Part shown: positions 8,713 through 17,996 of the stretch, piece by piece
How the letters are laid out: each line of letters opens with the position of its first letter
Numbering within the stretch: the first letter of the stretch is position 1
NCBI RefSeq assembly: GCF_001687565.2
Contig: NZ_CP016534.2
Location: 624,501-688,500, forward strand
Source: Planococcus antarcticus DSM 14505
GTDB taxonomy: Bacteria > Bacillota > Bacilli > Bacillales_A > Planococcaceae
DNA length: 64,000 nt
Reading direction: 5' to 3'
Notes under the pieces: model-generated
What the model was told of the DNA's origin: nothing
Seen by the model: the letters and a program-made list of their open reading frames with translations, nothing else
Database searches by the model: none
Position numbers and translations under genes: made by a program

Positions 8713-10041
8713 TCAACCGGTGAATACCGGATCATACGGATAGCGATAATTTTCCTTGCGTGGCTTCATTAAGATAAAGAACAAAGTCAGTGGTCCAATG
8801 CGGCCTGTGAACATCACTAAGCTTAGCAGGACTTCACCGAGGTCGCTGAGATCGGCGGTAATGCCCATGGACAAGCCGACGGTCCCGAACGCTGACACCA
8901 CTTCAAATGCCAGCGGTAGGAATGGGGTTTTTTCTGTTACGGTCAATAGGAACAGCAAGAAGACAACTAGCAATACGCTGATGGTCGTGATGGCAAGTGA
9001 GCGGATTACCGTCTCAAGACGGATAGAACGACCAAAAATTTCGGGTTCTCGCCGTGACCGCAAAAAAGAAACAGTTGCCAGGATGACAACGATGAAAGTC
9101 GTCAGTTTGATGCCGGAAGCTGTCGAAGCGCTGCCGCCGCCAATGAACATCAACAGCATCGTGAATAACAAAGTCGGATCTTCAAGCTCGCCGTAATCCA
9201 GCATATTGAATCCAGCGGTTCGCGGCGTCACGGCACTAAAATAAGAAGTTAATAATTTATCATACAGAGACATCGTGCCTAGTGTACCCGGATTGCCGTA
9301 TTCTAAAGCGAAAATCACGATCATGGCAACAATATTTAAAATCAAGGTCCCGCCAACCATCAGCTTTGTGTGCAATGCCCATCGATGAAACGATTTCTTT
9401 TGCGAGACATCCATGACGACGGTGAATCCGATGCCACCAATGATAAATAGTGAGGATATCAATACAGTGACCAGCGGATCTCCGGCAAAGCTGATCATAT
9501 TATCAGGAAATAAAGAGAATCCAGCATTATTGAAAGCAGAAATGACATGGAAGATGCTGAAATTGAGTGCATCTTTAAAGCCAAACTCCGGTATCCAGTA
9601 AATGGTCAGCAGGACAGCGGAGACTGCTTCCACCGTCAAAGCGAATGTCAGAATCAATTTGACGAGCCTAACGATGCCGCCGACCGTATTTTGCGTGAGC
9701 GATTCCTGCAGGTAAATTCGGTTTTGAAGGCCGACTTTCTTGCGGAACAGAATAAGAATGGCCACAGCAAAAGTCATCAAGCCGATGCCGCCGCATTGAA
9801 TCAGCACCAGTAGAACCAATTCACCAAAGCCGGTAAGGACGGTGCCTGGATCAAAGACGCTGAGTCCCGTTACCGTAGTAGCGGATGTGGCGGTGAATAA
9901 GGCATCGGTCCAAGAAATCGGACGAGTGGTCGCGAACGGTAGCTTCAATAAAATTGTGCCTACCATAATCAAAAACAGAAAACTTCCGGAAATTAGCAAT
10001 GGCGGAGAAATGGTTATCCGCTTTTTTTTCCAGGAACGCAT
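8713..10041 (-). CDS. ktrB: Potassium uptake protein of the TrkH/KtrB family
   Basis: Membrane ion-translocating subunit of a Ktr-type K+ (Na+-coupled) uptake system. The 442-residue length fits KtrB/KtrD. Four membrane-pore-membrane repeats are visible through their filter segments: SATTVTGLSVF, SAFNNAGFSLF, TPRTAGFNML and SAFGTVGLSMG, each with the conserved filter glycine. The GTG at 10050 overlaps the GAGGAAG Shine-Dalgarno, so the ATG at 10041 is chosen. No ktrA-type RCK subunit is adjacent; in Bacilli the two are often unlinked for the KtrCD pair, so KtrD is an alternative name. The gene is monocistronic and ends at a strong hairpin. Confidence 0.94.
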   Translation of the reverse strand: MRSWKKKRITISPPLLISGSFLFLIMVGTILLKLPFATTRPISWTDALFTATSATTVTGLSVFDPGTVLTGFGELVLLVLIQCGGIGLMTFAVAILILFRKKVGLQNRIYLQESLTQNTVGGIVRLVKLILTFALTVEAVSAVLLTIYWIPEFGFKDALNFSIFHVISAFNNAGFSLFPDNMISFAGDPLVTVLISSLFIIGGIGFTVVMDVSQKKSFHRWALHTKLMVGGTLILNIVAMIVIFALEYGNPGTLGTMSLYDKLLTSYFSAVTPRTAGFNMLDYGELEDPTLLFTMLLMFIGGGSASTASGIKLTTFIVVILATVSFLRSRREPEIFGRSIRLETVIRSLAITTISVLLVVFLLFLLTVTEKTPFLPLAFEVVSAFGTVGLSMGITADLSDLGEVLLSLVMFTGRIGPLTLFFILMKPRKENYRYPYDPVFTG

Positions 10042-10242
10042 GCAAGACACTTCCTCATCCTATTGAAATAAAATATGAGCCTACTCTATGCTTGTTTCGT
10101 GAAGCTGTCAACAAAATTATTCAGGGGTAGAGAATCAATGATTCACTCGTCTAAGTAGTTGAAGTTATGCATAAATGCTCATAAAAAGTTTGTTAAATCA
10201 GAAAAAAATGAATATTACCTATTAATCAGTGTATATTTTCGG

Positions 10243-10248
10243 TATAAT
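10243..10248 (+). promoter_or_regulatory. Candidate -10 box of the TRAP operon
   Basis: A perfect TATAAT lies 26 bases before the TAXI gene start, just ahead of its AGGGGG ribosome-binding site. The -35 region is poor. The rest of the 10042-10242 gap is AT-rich and holds no other recognised feature. Confidence 0.45.
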
Positions 10249-10273
10249 GAGAAAAAACCTAGGGGGTAGAAAG

Positions 10274-11263
10274 ATGAAAAAAATGAAAGCAAGCGCTTTC
10301 TCTTTGATGGTTGCTGGCAGTATGGCCCTAGCAGCTTGTGGAGAAGACAATGTGACAGCGGATCCGGAAGAAGGCGGCGGGGAAGAAGCTGCAGGATTGG
10401 AAGCGAATATTGTCACCATTGCTACCGGTGGCGCATCAGGTCCCTATAACATTATCGGCTCGACACTGGCTGAAACTTATAGCACGGAATACGGTGTCAA
10501 TTCAAGAACTCAAACAACCGGAGCATCAGTGGAAAACGTCAATCTGATCAAAGAAGACAAGATTGAAATGGCCTTCACCATGAGCGATGTTGTCAGCCAG
10601 GCAGTTGAAGGTACTGAAGGCTTTACAGAGCCGACAGATAAAATTAGCCAAATCGCTGCTTTGTATCCAAACTATGTTCAAATCGTTACAACCGCGGATT
10701 CAGGAATTGAAACCTTTGAAGACCTGCGCGGCAAGCGAATCGCAGTAGGTGACCAGAACTCCGGAGTAGAGGTGAATGCCCGTACGCTGCTTGAAGGATA
10801 CGGCATCACATATGATGACATTGATGTAGATTACCTGGGCTACGCGGAAGCGGCTGATGGCCTGCGTGCCGGACAGATTGACGCAGCCTTCCTGACAAGC
10901 GGTCTGCCGAATGCATCGCTGCTGGAATTATCTGAGACACTGGATATTCGTATGGTTTCTATCGCACCGGAAGACGTTGAGCGAGTGGCGGAAGATCAAT
11001 CCTATTTCATCGCACTCGAAATTCCTGCCGGCACTTATGGCAATGAAGAAGCCATTCCAACTGCGGCCATCATGAACGCCTTGGTAGTCGACTCGGATAT
11101 GAGCGAAGACGATGTTTACAAATTAACAAAAACCTTCTTTGAAAATCTGGATACCTTGGAGAATTCCCACCAAGCAGCCGCTGATATCAGCTTAGAAGCT
11201 GCTCAGGAAGGCTTAGTAGCACCATTGCATCCGGGGGCACAGCGTTACTACGATGAACAATAA
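10274..11263 (+). CDS. TAXI-type TRAP transporter solute receptor (lipoprotein)
   Basis: Extracytoplasmic ligand-binding component of a tripartite ATP-independent transporter. The 329-residue product has a lipoprotein signal with lipobox LAAC, a short acidic Gly/Glu-rich spacer, and then the TAXI/NMT1-like fold: IATGGASGPYNIIG at the start of the mature domain, LRGKRIAVGDQNSGVE in the middle, and an aromatic C-terminus. The ATG at 10274 follows AGGGGGTAGAAAG; upstream in-frame ATGs precede the ribosome-binding site and are rejected. It overlaps the DUF1850 gene by 11 bases and heads the operon. TAXI receptors bind dicarboxylates or glutamate in some systems; the ligand here is unknown. Confidence 0.94.
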   Translation: MKKMKASAFSLMVAGSMALAACGEDNVTADPEEGGGEEAAGLEANIVTIATGGASGPYNIIGSTLAETYSTEYGVNSRTQTTGASVENVNLIKEDKIEMAFTMSDVVSQAVEGTEGFTEPTDKISQIAALYPNYVQIVTTADSGIETFEDLRGKRIAVGDQNSGVEVNARTLLEGYGITYDDIDVDYLGYAEAADGLRAGQIDAAFLTSGLPNASLLELSETLDIRMVSIAPEDVERVAEDQSYFIALEIPAGTYGNEEAIPTAAIMNALVVDSDMSEDDVYKLTKTFFENLDTLENSHQAAADISLEAAQEGLVAPLHPGAQRYYDEQ

Positions 11264-11717
11264 GGTTTTGGCAGGAGGAGCATATGTGATTGTGCTCCTT
11301 TTTTTCCTGCTATGGCGGATCCCGGTTGTGCAATTCGATTTCGGGGAAGAACGCTATTATTTGAAGGAAAAAGAATTCACTCTGCAGTGGATCCATTCAG
11401 TCGAAAAAGAAGAATGGCTGGAATTTTATGAACGGGATGGTGACAGCCTGCTGCTGACGGAAACGAAGTTTAAAACCTACGGAGCGGGAGTCCCTTCTGA
11501 TGGGGAAATCATTTCTTCAGAAGATGGTTATGTCCATATGAAAATCGGACGCCTCTTTACTGAAATGAACTTGACGGTATCTGAAAATGCGCAAACGACC
11601 ATCATAACAGCTGAGGAAGAAATTCCATTATATGAATATACGGAAGATTATGAGCTAGTTACAATCAAGATTGAATTTATTCATCTTTGGGATTATGCAA
11701 GGAGGAACAAGCTATGA
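11253..11717 (+). CDS. DUF1850 protein associated with a TRAP transporter
   Basis: A 154-residue protein with one N-terminal membrane segment (about residues 7-23) followed by a beta-rich extracytoplasmic domain. WIHSVEKEEW near residue 45 is the DUF1850 signature. Genes of this family usually lie between a TAXI receptor and a fused TRAP permease, as here, and probably encode an accessory part of the transporter. It overlaps the receptor gene by 11 bases and the permease by the ATGA junction, which suggests translational coupling. Its biochemical role is unknown. Confidence 0.85.
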   Translation: MNNKVLAGGAYVIVLLFFLLWRIPVVQFDFGEERYYLKEKEFTLQWIHSVEKEEWLEFYERDGDSLLLTETKFKTYGAGVPSDGEIISSEDGYVHMKIGRLFTEMNLTVSENAQTTIITAEEEIPLYEYTEDYELVTIKIEFIHLWDYARRNKL

Positions 11718-13741
11718 CAAAAGACAACCGGGACTTGGACGTTGAAAGCGTCTCAGGCCATGAAGAAGACAAAAACGTCAGCCAGGAAGTGCTGGAGAAA
11801 TACGATACGGATGCCAAAGTCCGCAAATTGAAAAGCCGGAAATTGGTATTTTTGATTGCAGCGATTGCCATCGCCTATTCGGTCTTCCATCTATATGTAA
11901 CTTTCAATCCGCTTCCTGCCCTTCAGGCACGCTCCATCCACGTGGCAGTTGGGATGGGCCTGATTTTCCTTGTCTATCCGACATTCAAGAAACAGAATCG
12001 CATGAAAATTCCTTTCTATGACTGGATTTTGTTTGTTTTCAGTTTGGGGACAGCGGGATACTTAATGTATGAATACAATGACATCATGACAACCCGCGGC
12101 GGGATTCCGAATACATTAGATATTATTTTCGCCATTCTGACGGTTGTCCTGGTACTTGAAGCGGCAAGACGCGTAACCGGCATCATCCTGCCGATTCTGG
12201 CTTTGGTGTTTTTAACTTATCCATTCATCAGCCATTTTGTCTGGATGCCGGATATGCTGATGACACGGCCATTCGATCTTGGCGACATTTTCGGCCAGCT
12301 GTATCTGAAGACTGAAGGGCTTTATTCGACGGCCATTTCGGCTTCTTTGCAGTTCATCTTTCTGTTCATCTTGTTCGGTGCGTTTCTGGCCAAATCGGGG
12401 ATGGGCCAATTATTCAATGACCTGGCCATGGCCTTAGCAGGTAGCAAGCAGGGGGGACCTGCCAAAGTGGCGGTCATTTCCAGCGGATTCATGGGCAGCA
12501 TCAACGGTTCGGCGATTGCCAATGTTGTAGGAACTGGCGCCTTCACGATTCCTTTGATGAAGAAAATTGGCTACAATAAAAACTTTGCCGGCGCCGTAGA
12601 AGCGAGTGCCTCCGTGGGTGGGCAAATCCTGCCGCCAATCATGGGGGCGAGCGCGTTCATCATGGCGGAAACGACAGGAATTGCTTACGGTACGATAGCA
12701 CTTGCGGCGTTACTACCGGCTGTGTTGTATTTCTTGGGTGTCATTATGCAGGTGCATTTTCGTGCCGGCAAAGAAAGTCTGAAAGGCATTCCGAAAGCGG
12801 ATTTGCCAAGAACTAAAGAAGTGCTGAAAGAAAAAGGCCATTTGCTGCTGCCGATTGTCGGCCTGGTTTTCATGCTTTATACCGGCATGCCGATCGCCTA
12901 TGCAGCATTCTATACCATCGTCCTGACCGTAGTCGTGGCAGGATTCAGAAAATCGACACGCATGGGCTTCAAGGATATTCTGGAAGCATTGGAAAATGGT
13001 GCGCGGCAATCCTTGTCTGTCATGATCGCCTGTGCAGTCGTTGGCATCATCATTGGTGTGGTCAGCCTGACAAGCTTTGGTACTGTCATGACTTCAGCGA
13101 TTACAAGCTTCGGCGCAGGATCGCTTTTCTGGACTTTGTTCCTGACGATGCTGGCATCGATTGTTCTGGGAATGGGCTTGCCGTCCATCCCGGCTTATAT
13201 TATTACTGCGACAATGACAGCGCCAGCACTTGCTGAATTCGGCATCCCGGTGCTGGTCGCGCATCTGTTTGTATTTTATTTTGGGATTTTTGCCAATATA
13301 ACGCCGCCGGTCGCGCTCGCTGCGTTTGCCGGAGCCGGAATATCCGGAGGCGATCCGATGAGGACTGGCTTGAACGCCTTGCGCCTCTCAATAGCGGGTT
13401 TCATTATCCCGTATCTGTTTGTCTACAATCCAGCGATGCTAATGATCGATACGACTGATATTGCAGTTAATGCCACCGAGTTCGCCCTGCCGCCGATATG
13501 GGAGATCATGACGATCACCATTACCGCCATTATCGGCATCATCGGATTAAGTGCTGCTGCAGAGGGCTATTTCCAGACCAGGCTCAATCTGTTGTTCCGA
13601 ATCGTTCTCGGGGCGGGAGCTTTGCTGCTGATTGTTCCGGAAACCTTGACGGATATTATCGGTTTGACCATTGTGCTCGGTATTTTCGTCATCAATTTTA
13701 TGAAAAGTAAAAAAGAAAATGCGGCCACCGCGGCCACGTAA
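11714..13741 (+). CDS. TRAP transporter fused permease (DctQ-DctM type)
   Basis: Large membrane subunit of the TAXI-TRAP system, driving solute uptake with an ion gradient. The 675-residue product has a hydrophilic N-terminus (about 45 residues), then many membrane helices: an N-terminal DctQ-like set and a DctM-like set. Characteristic blocks are GSKQGGPAKVAVISSG, GSINGSAIANVVGTG and GLPSIPAYIITA. Its ATG overlaps the DUF1850 stop and is preceded by AAGGAGG. A strong terminator follows, closing a three-gene operon: receptor, DUF1850, permease. Confidence 0.95.
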   Translation: MTKDNRDLDVESVSGHEEDKNVSQEVLEKYDTDAKVRKLKSRKLVFLIAAIAIAYSVFHLYVTFNPLPALQARSIHVAVGMGLIFLVYPTFKKQNRMKIPFYDWILFVFSLGTAGYLMYEYNDIMTTRGGIPNTLDIIFAILTVVLVLEAARRVTGIILPILALVFLTYPFISHFVWMPDMLMTRPFDLGDIFGQLYLKTEGLYSTAISASLQFIFLFILFGAFLAKSGMGQLFNDLAMALAGSKQGGPAKVAVISSGFMGSINGSAIANVVGTGAFTIPLMKKIGYNKNFAGAVEASASVGGQILPPIMGASAFIMAETTGIAYGTIALAALLPAVLYFLGVIMQVHFRAGKESLKGIPKADLPRTKEVLKEKGHLLLPIVGLVFMLYTGMPIAYAAFYTIVLTVVVAGFRKSTRMGFKDILEALENGARQSLSVMIACAVVGIIIGVVSLTSFGTVMTSAITSFGAGSLFWTLFLTMLASIVLGMGLPSIPAYIITATMTAPALAEFGIPVLVAHLFVFYFGIFANITPPVALAAFAGAGISGGDPMRTGLNALRLSIAGFIIPYLFVYNPAMLMIDTTDIAVNATEFALPPIWEIMTITITAIIGIIGLSAAAEGYFQTRLNLLFRIVLGAGALLLIVPETLTDIIGLTIVLGIFVINFMKSKKENAATAAT

Positions 13742-13753
13742 TCGACTCACACC

Positions 13754-13788
13754 AACCGGACAGCAGAACCTTTGCTGTCCGGTTTTTT
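13754..13788 (+). terminator. Terminator of the TRAP operon
   Basis: AACCGGACAGCA pairs with TGCTGTCCGGTT, followed by TTTT. Confidence 0.92.
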
Positions 13789-13993
13789 GGTAGAATAAAT
13801 AAAAGGCAGAGCTGAAGTGCGAGGAGGTTGAAATAAAGAGGAATGTCAATAAGTGCGGGTCTTACTACCCGTTAAAGTGGGTTAAATCTGACTCTTAACG
13901 ATAAAAATAGAGGAAAGAATTATTTATCAATTTTATGTATGCTTTTAAGGCTGGTAGAAGTTCTGAATAAAAAGGCAGAAATAAAAAATGTAA

Positions 13994-14007
13994 AGTAACC
14001 GCTTACT
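13994..14007 (+). promoter_or_regulatory. CcpA-like cre site in the nag operon leader
   Basis: AGTAACCGCTTACT matches the cre pattern TGWNANCGNTNWCA except at the two outermost bases. It is the core of a longer perfect inverted repeat, TAAAGTAACCGCTTACTTTA (13991-14010). It lies about 90 bases before nagE. Carbon catabolite control of GlcNAc use is expected from other Bacilli. The assignment is inferred from the match. Confidence 0.5.
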
Positions 14008-14030
14008 TTATTTCTTTAGTTTCTTAAATT

Positions 14031-14048
14031 GGTATAGACAACTATACC
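14031..14048. promoter_or_regulatory. NagR (GntR/HutC) operator, dre type
   Basis: GGTATAGACAACTATACC is an inverted repeat with 7-bp arms around ACAA, about 50 bases before the nagE start. It has the TGGTATAGA-like shape of dre sites bound by NagR/DasR regulators, and a nagR homologue lies in the operon. The remainder of the 13789-14098 gap holds no gene. Confidence 0.7.
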
Positions 14049-14098
14049 GATAGTGGCTATAGTGAAAATTAAGAATATATTAAAGGGGTGGAAATTTT

Positions 14099-16015
14099 AT
14101 GTTCAGTTTTCTTCAGAAAATAGGGAAATCGTTGATGTTCCCAATCGCTACATTGCCAGCGGCTGCTTTGCTGCTGCGCTTGGGTCAGGATGATGTTTTC
14201 GACATTCCGTTCATGTCAGCTGCCGGCGCAGGGATTATCGACAACCTGGCAATCATCTTTGCCATCGGGATTGCGATGGGCCTTGCCCATGATGGCAACG
14301 GGGGAGCAGCGTTGGCCGGTGCCATTGCCTATCTCGTATTGACTTCGGCAATCGTAACAATCAACGAATCGATCGATATGGGCGTCTTTGCCGGTATTTT
14401 ATCCGGTATTGTCGGGGGGCTTTTATACAATAAATTTTATAATGTAAAATTCCCACAATGGCTCGCTTTTTTCGGGGGCCGGCGATTTGTGCCGATTATC
14501 ACCGCGGCAACCATGACAATTTTAGCAGGTTTACTCGGTTATGCTTGGCCTCCAATTCAAGAAGGTATTGATAGTGCAGGTGAGTGGATTTTAAATGCGG
14601 GGATGTTTGGCGTAGGCGCTTATGGTTTCTTAAACCGCCTATTGCTGCCAACTGGTTTGCATCACGTAATCAACACAGTTGTTTGGTTTGATTTTGGTAC
14701 CTTCACATCCCCATCTGGAGAAGTAGTGCGCGGGGAAATCAACCGTTTCCTAAAAGGTGATCCAACTGCGGGACCATTCCTGTCCGGTTTCTTCCCGATT
14801 ATGATGTTCGGTCTGCCAGCAGCGTGTCTGGCAATGTACGCGACTGCTAAAAGAGAACGCAAAGCTATTGTTGGCGGAATGCTCTTCAGTATTGCTTTTA
14901 CTTCGTTTTTGACAGGGATCACAGAACCGATTGAGTTCTCATTTATGTTCTTGTCACCTATTTTATATGTAGTCCATGCGCTGTTAACTGGTGCTTCGAT
15001 GATGGTTGCTTATGCGTTGGATATCCATCACGGTTTTGGTTTTTCTGCCGGAGCGATTGACTATGTGTTGAATTATGGATTGGCGAAGAATCCGCTGATG
15101 CTGCTGGTAATGGGATTAGTTGTCGGCGTTATTTACTTTATCGTCTTCTACTTCCTAATCATCAAGTTGGATTTGAAAACGCCTGGTCGTGAAGACGAAG
15201 ACGACGACGGTGCAGAAAATGCAAGTTCAAGCAATAATGCAGTTGATGTTAGAGCCTACCATACAATTGAAGGACTTGGTGGCGTCGATAATATTGTCGC
15301 AGTCGACTATTGTACGACACGTCTACGTATGACAGTTAAAGATTCTGATTTAGTAAATGAAAAAGATTTGAAACGCCACGGTGCGATGGGCGTCATGAAA
15401 ATCAATAAAACAAATGTTCAAGTGGTAATCGGAACGGCTGTTGAATTCCTAGGGGATGCAATGAAGCCTCGCGTAGCAAATGGCAATCCAGTTCCTTCAG
15501 ATAGTTCGAAAAAGGCTGTTGTGGAAAACGAAACGACTGAAGAACCAGCAATGAAACGAGTCATCGCTAAAGATTTTGAAATGCCGATTCAAGGAGAAAT
15601 TATTCCACTATCAGAAGTACCGGATGATGTATTCGCGAAAGGCATGATGGGGCAAGGCTTTGCGATTATCCCGTCTGGAAATATTCTCCATTCGCCAGTT
15701 GATGGGCGTGTAGTCAGCGTTTTCCCAACAAAGCACGCAATTGGCATCGAAACGGATACAGGAATTGAAATTCTAATTCATGTTGGATTGGATACAGTTA
15801 AACTGAAAGGTGAAGGTTTCGAAACATTGGTAGAGCAAGGACAGCTGGTACAACGCGGAGACGCTTTGTTGAAGCTCGATTTGGAATTCTTGAAAGCCAA
15901 TGCACCTTCTGTTGCAACACCGATTATTTTTACGAACTTAACCGAACAAAAAGTTACTGTTATGAAAAATGGTTTCCAAGAACAAGGAGCAGCTTCGATC
16001 TTGAAAGTCGAATAA
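14099..16015 (+). CDS. nagE: N-acetylglucosamine PTS transporter, EIICBA
   Basis: Imports N-acetylglucosamine and phosphorylates it to GlcNAc-6-P. The 638-residue chain carries all three domains. IIC spans residues 1-355 with many membrane helices, the GLHHVINTVVWF block and ITEPIEFSFMF. IIB (about 380-460) has the phosphorylated Cys405 in DYCTTRLRM. IIA (about 495-635) has His561 in ILIHVGLDTV. The GlcNAc assignment rests on the nagA, nagB and nagR neighbours and the overall NagE-like IIC; a glucose transporter would have similar motifs. An AAGGGG sequence precedes the ATG. Regulation is probably by NagR through the 14031 operator and by CcpA. Confidence 0.94.
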   Translation: MFSFLQKIGKSLMFPIATLPAAALLLRLGQDDVFDIPFMSAAGAGIIDNLAIIFAIGIAMGLAHDGNGGAALAGAIAYLVLTSAIVTINESIDMGVFAGILSGIVGGLLYNKFYNVKFPQWLAFFGGRRFVPIITAATMTILAGLLGYAWPPIQEGIDSAGEWILNAGMFGVGAYGFLNRLLLPTGLHHVINTVVWFDFGTFTSPSGEVVRGEINRFLKGDPTAGPFLSGFFPIMMFGLPAACLAMYATAKRERKAIVGGMLFSIAFTSFLTGITEPIEFSFMFLSPILYVVHALLTGASMMVAYALDIHHGFGFSAGAIDYVLNYGLAKNPLMLLVMGLVVGVIYFIVFYFLIIKLDLKTPGREDEDDDGAENASSSNNAVDVRAYHTIEGLGGVDNIVAVDYCTTRLRMTVKDSDLVNEKDLKRHGAMGVMKINKTNVQVVIGTAVEFLGDAMKPRVANGNPVPSDSSKKAVVENETTEEPAMKRVIAKDFEMPIQGEIIPLSEVPDDVFAKGMMGQGFAIIPSGNILHSPVDGRVVSVFPTKHAIGIETDTGIEILIHVGLDTVKLKGEGFETLVEQGQLVQRGDALLKLDLEFLKANAPSVATPIIFTNLTEQKVTVMKNGFQEQGAASILKVE

Positions 16016-16026
16016 TACGAGACGGA

Positions 16027-16062
16027 AAACCAGGGACATCCACCGCGATTTTCCTGGTTTTT
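16027..16062 (+). terminator. Weak hairpin between nagE and nagA
   Basis: AAACCAGG pairs with CCTGGTTT around a long loop, followed by TTCG. It may reduce read-through or protect the nagE 3' end rather than stop all transcription, since nagA follows closely. Confidence 0.4.
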
Positions 16063-16084
16063 CGCAAGGAGTGGAGTGGTCAAG

Positions 16085-17254
16085 ATGAAGAAAAGTATAT
16101 TGGTGTCAGGCATCACCATTGCGGATGCTATAGAAGAAAGTTTCGTGGGGGACATCCTCGTGGAAGATGGAAAAATAAGCCGTGTCGCTAAAAAGATGGA
16201 TGCCCAGGCGGATATTCATATAGATGCAACCGGTAAAAATTGGACGGCGTTTCCTGGATTTATTGACATCCATACACACGGTGCTGCCGGGCACGATGCC
16301 ATGGACGCAACATCAGCAGCATTAAATGGCTTAGCCAGTGCGTTGCCGAAAGAAGGTACGACCAGTTTTCTAGCGACAACGATGACGCAGTCGGACAACG
16401 CGATTTCAGCTGCACTGCAAAATATCCGTGAATTCACGTCACAGGAAGGGCAGGCTGAAATGTTGGGCGTCCACTTGGAAGGGCCGTTCATTTCCGATAA
16501 ACGGGCAGGGGCACAGCCGATTGAGCACATTGCAGAAGCATCTTATCCCTTATTCCGCAAATGGCAAAAGCTCAGTGGCAACCAAATCCGGCTGGTGACT
16601 CTTGCTCCGGAAACAAAAAATGGCATGGTGTTCATCAAAAGGCTGGCGGACGATGGCGTGATAGCGTCTATCGGTCATTCGGACGCTACCTTGGAGGAAG
16701 TGCAGACGGCGGTCCGTTCAGGCGCAAGCCATGTGACCCATCTTTACAACCAGATGAGCCCGTTCCATCACCGCAATCCCGGCGTGGTGGGTGGAGCTTT
16801 GATGGAAGACGGCTTAACGGTAGAAGTGATTGCTGATTTTATTCACAGCCATCCGACTTCAGTCAAACTGGCTTTCCGTGAAAAAGGAGCAGAGAGGCTC
16901 ATCTTGATCACTGACGCCATGCGCGCGAAAGGTCTGCCGCCCGGTGTTTATGATTTGGGTGGACAGGATGTACAAGTCACCAAAAAAGATGCGCGGCTTG
17001 CCGACGGCACATTGGCCGGCAGCATCCTGACGATGGAAACAGCGGTCAGGAATGTTCAGTCGATCACCGGCTGCAGCTTGAACGAGCTGGTCGCAATGAC
17101 TTCCGCCAATGCGGCAAAAGAGTTTGCCCTTGCGAATAAAGGCAAGCTGAAGGCTGGTGCGGACGCTGATGTGGCGATTCTTGACGACAGCTTCAATGTC
17201 CAAATGACCATATGCAGAGGTACGATTGCTTATACGAAGGAGTGGCTGTCATGA
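16085..17254 (+). CDS. nagA: N-acetylglucosamine-6-phosphate deacetylase
   Basis: Removes acetate from GlcNAc-6-P to give glucosamine-6-P. The 389-residue amidohydrolase shows the metal-binding HTH in FIDIHTHGAAG, the Glu of HLEGPFIS, the metal His in SIGHSDA, HLYNQMSPFHHRNPG and the catalytic Asp in LITDAM. The ATG at 16085 is chosen because AAGGAG ends 11 bases upstream; the in-frame GTG at 16076 is too close to it. It follows nagE by 69 bases and overlaps nagB by ATGA. Together with NagB it feeds GlcNAc into glycolysis. Confidence 0.97.
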   Translation: MKKSILVSGITIADAIEESFVGDILVEDGKISRVAKKMDAQADIHIDATGKNWTAFPGFIDIHTHGAAGHDAMDATSAALNGLASALPKEGTTSFLATTMTQSDNAISAALQNIREFTSQEGQAEMLGVHLEGPFISDKRAGAQPIEHIAEASYPLFRKWQKLSGNQIRLVTLAPETKNGMVFIKRLADDGVIASIGHSDATLEEVQTAVRSGASHVTHLYNQMSPFHHRNPGVVGGALMEDGLTVEVIADFIHSHPTSVKLAFREKGAERLILITDAMRAKGLPPGVYDLGGQDVQVTKKDARLADGTLAGSILTMETAVRNVQSITGCSLNELVAMTSANAAKEFALANKGKLKAGADADVAILDDSFNVQMTICRGTIAYTKEWLS

Positions 17255-17991
17255 AACTGATACGGGTCGAAAACTACAAAGAGATGAGTAGCAAGGCGGC
17301 GCAATTGGTGGAACAGCAAATTCTGGACAACCCCCATTCGGTGCTGGGGCTCGCAACGGGCTCAACACCGCTCGGCCTCTATGAACAACTAATTCAAGGA
17401 GTCAGCGAGCGCGGCATTTCCTATCGGCATGTCCAAACCATCAATTTAGATGAATACCAAGGACTGTCGGGCGACCATCCGAACAGCTACCGTCATTTCA
17501 TGAATGAAAAACTATTGGGGCATATCGATATCTCACTAGAAAATACTCATATTCCAAGCGGCAAATCTTTACCAGTGGAAGCGGAATGCCAACGGTACGA
17601 AGCGCTGATCGATAAAATCGGACCACCTCATCTGCAAATGCTCGGCATGGGGACGAATGGCCATATCGGTTTTAACGAACCAGGGACGCTGGAGACAAGC
17701 CTGACCCATTGCGTGAAGCTCGAAGCATCGACGCGCAGCAGCAATGCCAGATTTTTCAGTGATCGCGACAGTGTGCCGACACACGCCATCACGATGGGGA
17801 TCCAGTCAATTCTAAAAAGCGAACAAATCCTAGTGTTGGCTTCCGGTAAAAAGAAAGCGCAGGCAGTAAAGCGGTTTTTGGAAGGTCACACCAGCAAAGA
17901 TTTTCCTGCTTCATTTTTATGGAAACACAATCATGTTACACTGATTGTAGACAGCGATGCCTATAGCCTAGCTGCGGCAGAAGAGGAGTGA
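17251..17991 (+). CDS. nagB: Glucosamine-6-phosphate deaminase
   Basis: Converts glucosamine-6-P to fructose-6-P and ammonia. The 246-residue product has LATGSTPLGLYEQL near the N-terminus, the catalytic LDEYQGL and the active-site GTNGHIGFNEPG, close to the usual Bacillus length. The ATG overlaps the nagA stop and has AAGGAG upstream; the longer upstream frame lacks NagB homology. The active-site lid and base residues look intact. It is coupled to nagA and runs into nagR. Confidence 0.97.
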   Translation: MKLIRVENYKEMSSKAAQLVEQQILDNPHSVLGLATGSTPLGLYEQLIQGVSERGISYRHVQTINLDEYQGLSGDHPNSYRHFMNEKLLGHIDISLENTHIPSGKSLPVEAECQRYEALIDKIGPPHLQMLGMGTNGHIGFNEPGTLETSLTHCVKLEASTRSSNARFFSDRDSVPTHAITMGIQSILKSEQILVLASGKKKAQAVKRFLEGHTSKDFPASFLWKHNHVTLIVDSDAYSLAAAEEE

Positions 17992-17996
17992 ACGCT

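Noticed and set aside
13800..13990. Riboswitch or antiterminator in the nagE leader
   Set aside because: No terminator/antiterminator pair was visible; the leader is better explained by the two palindromic operators.
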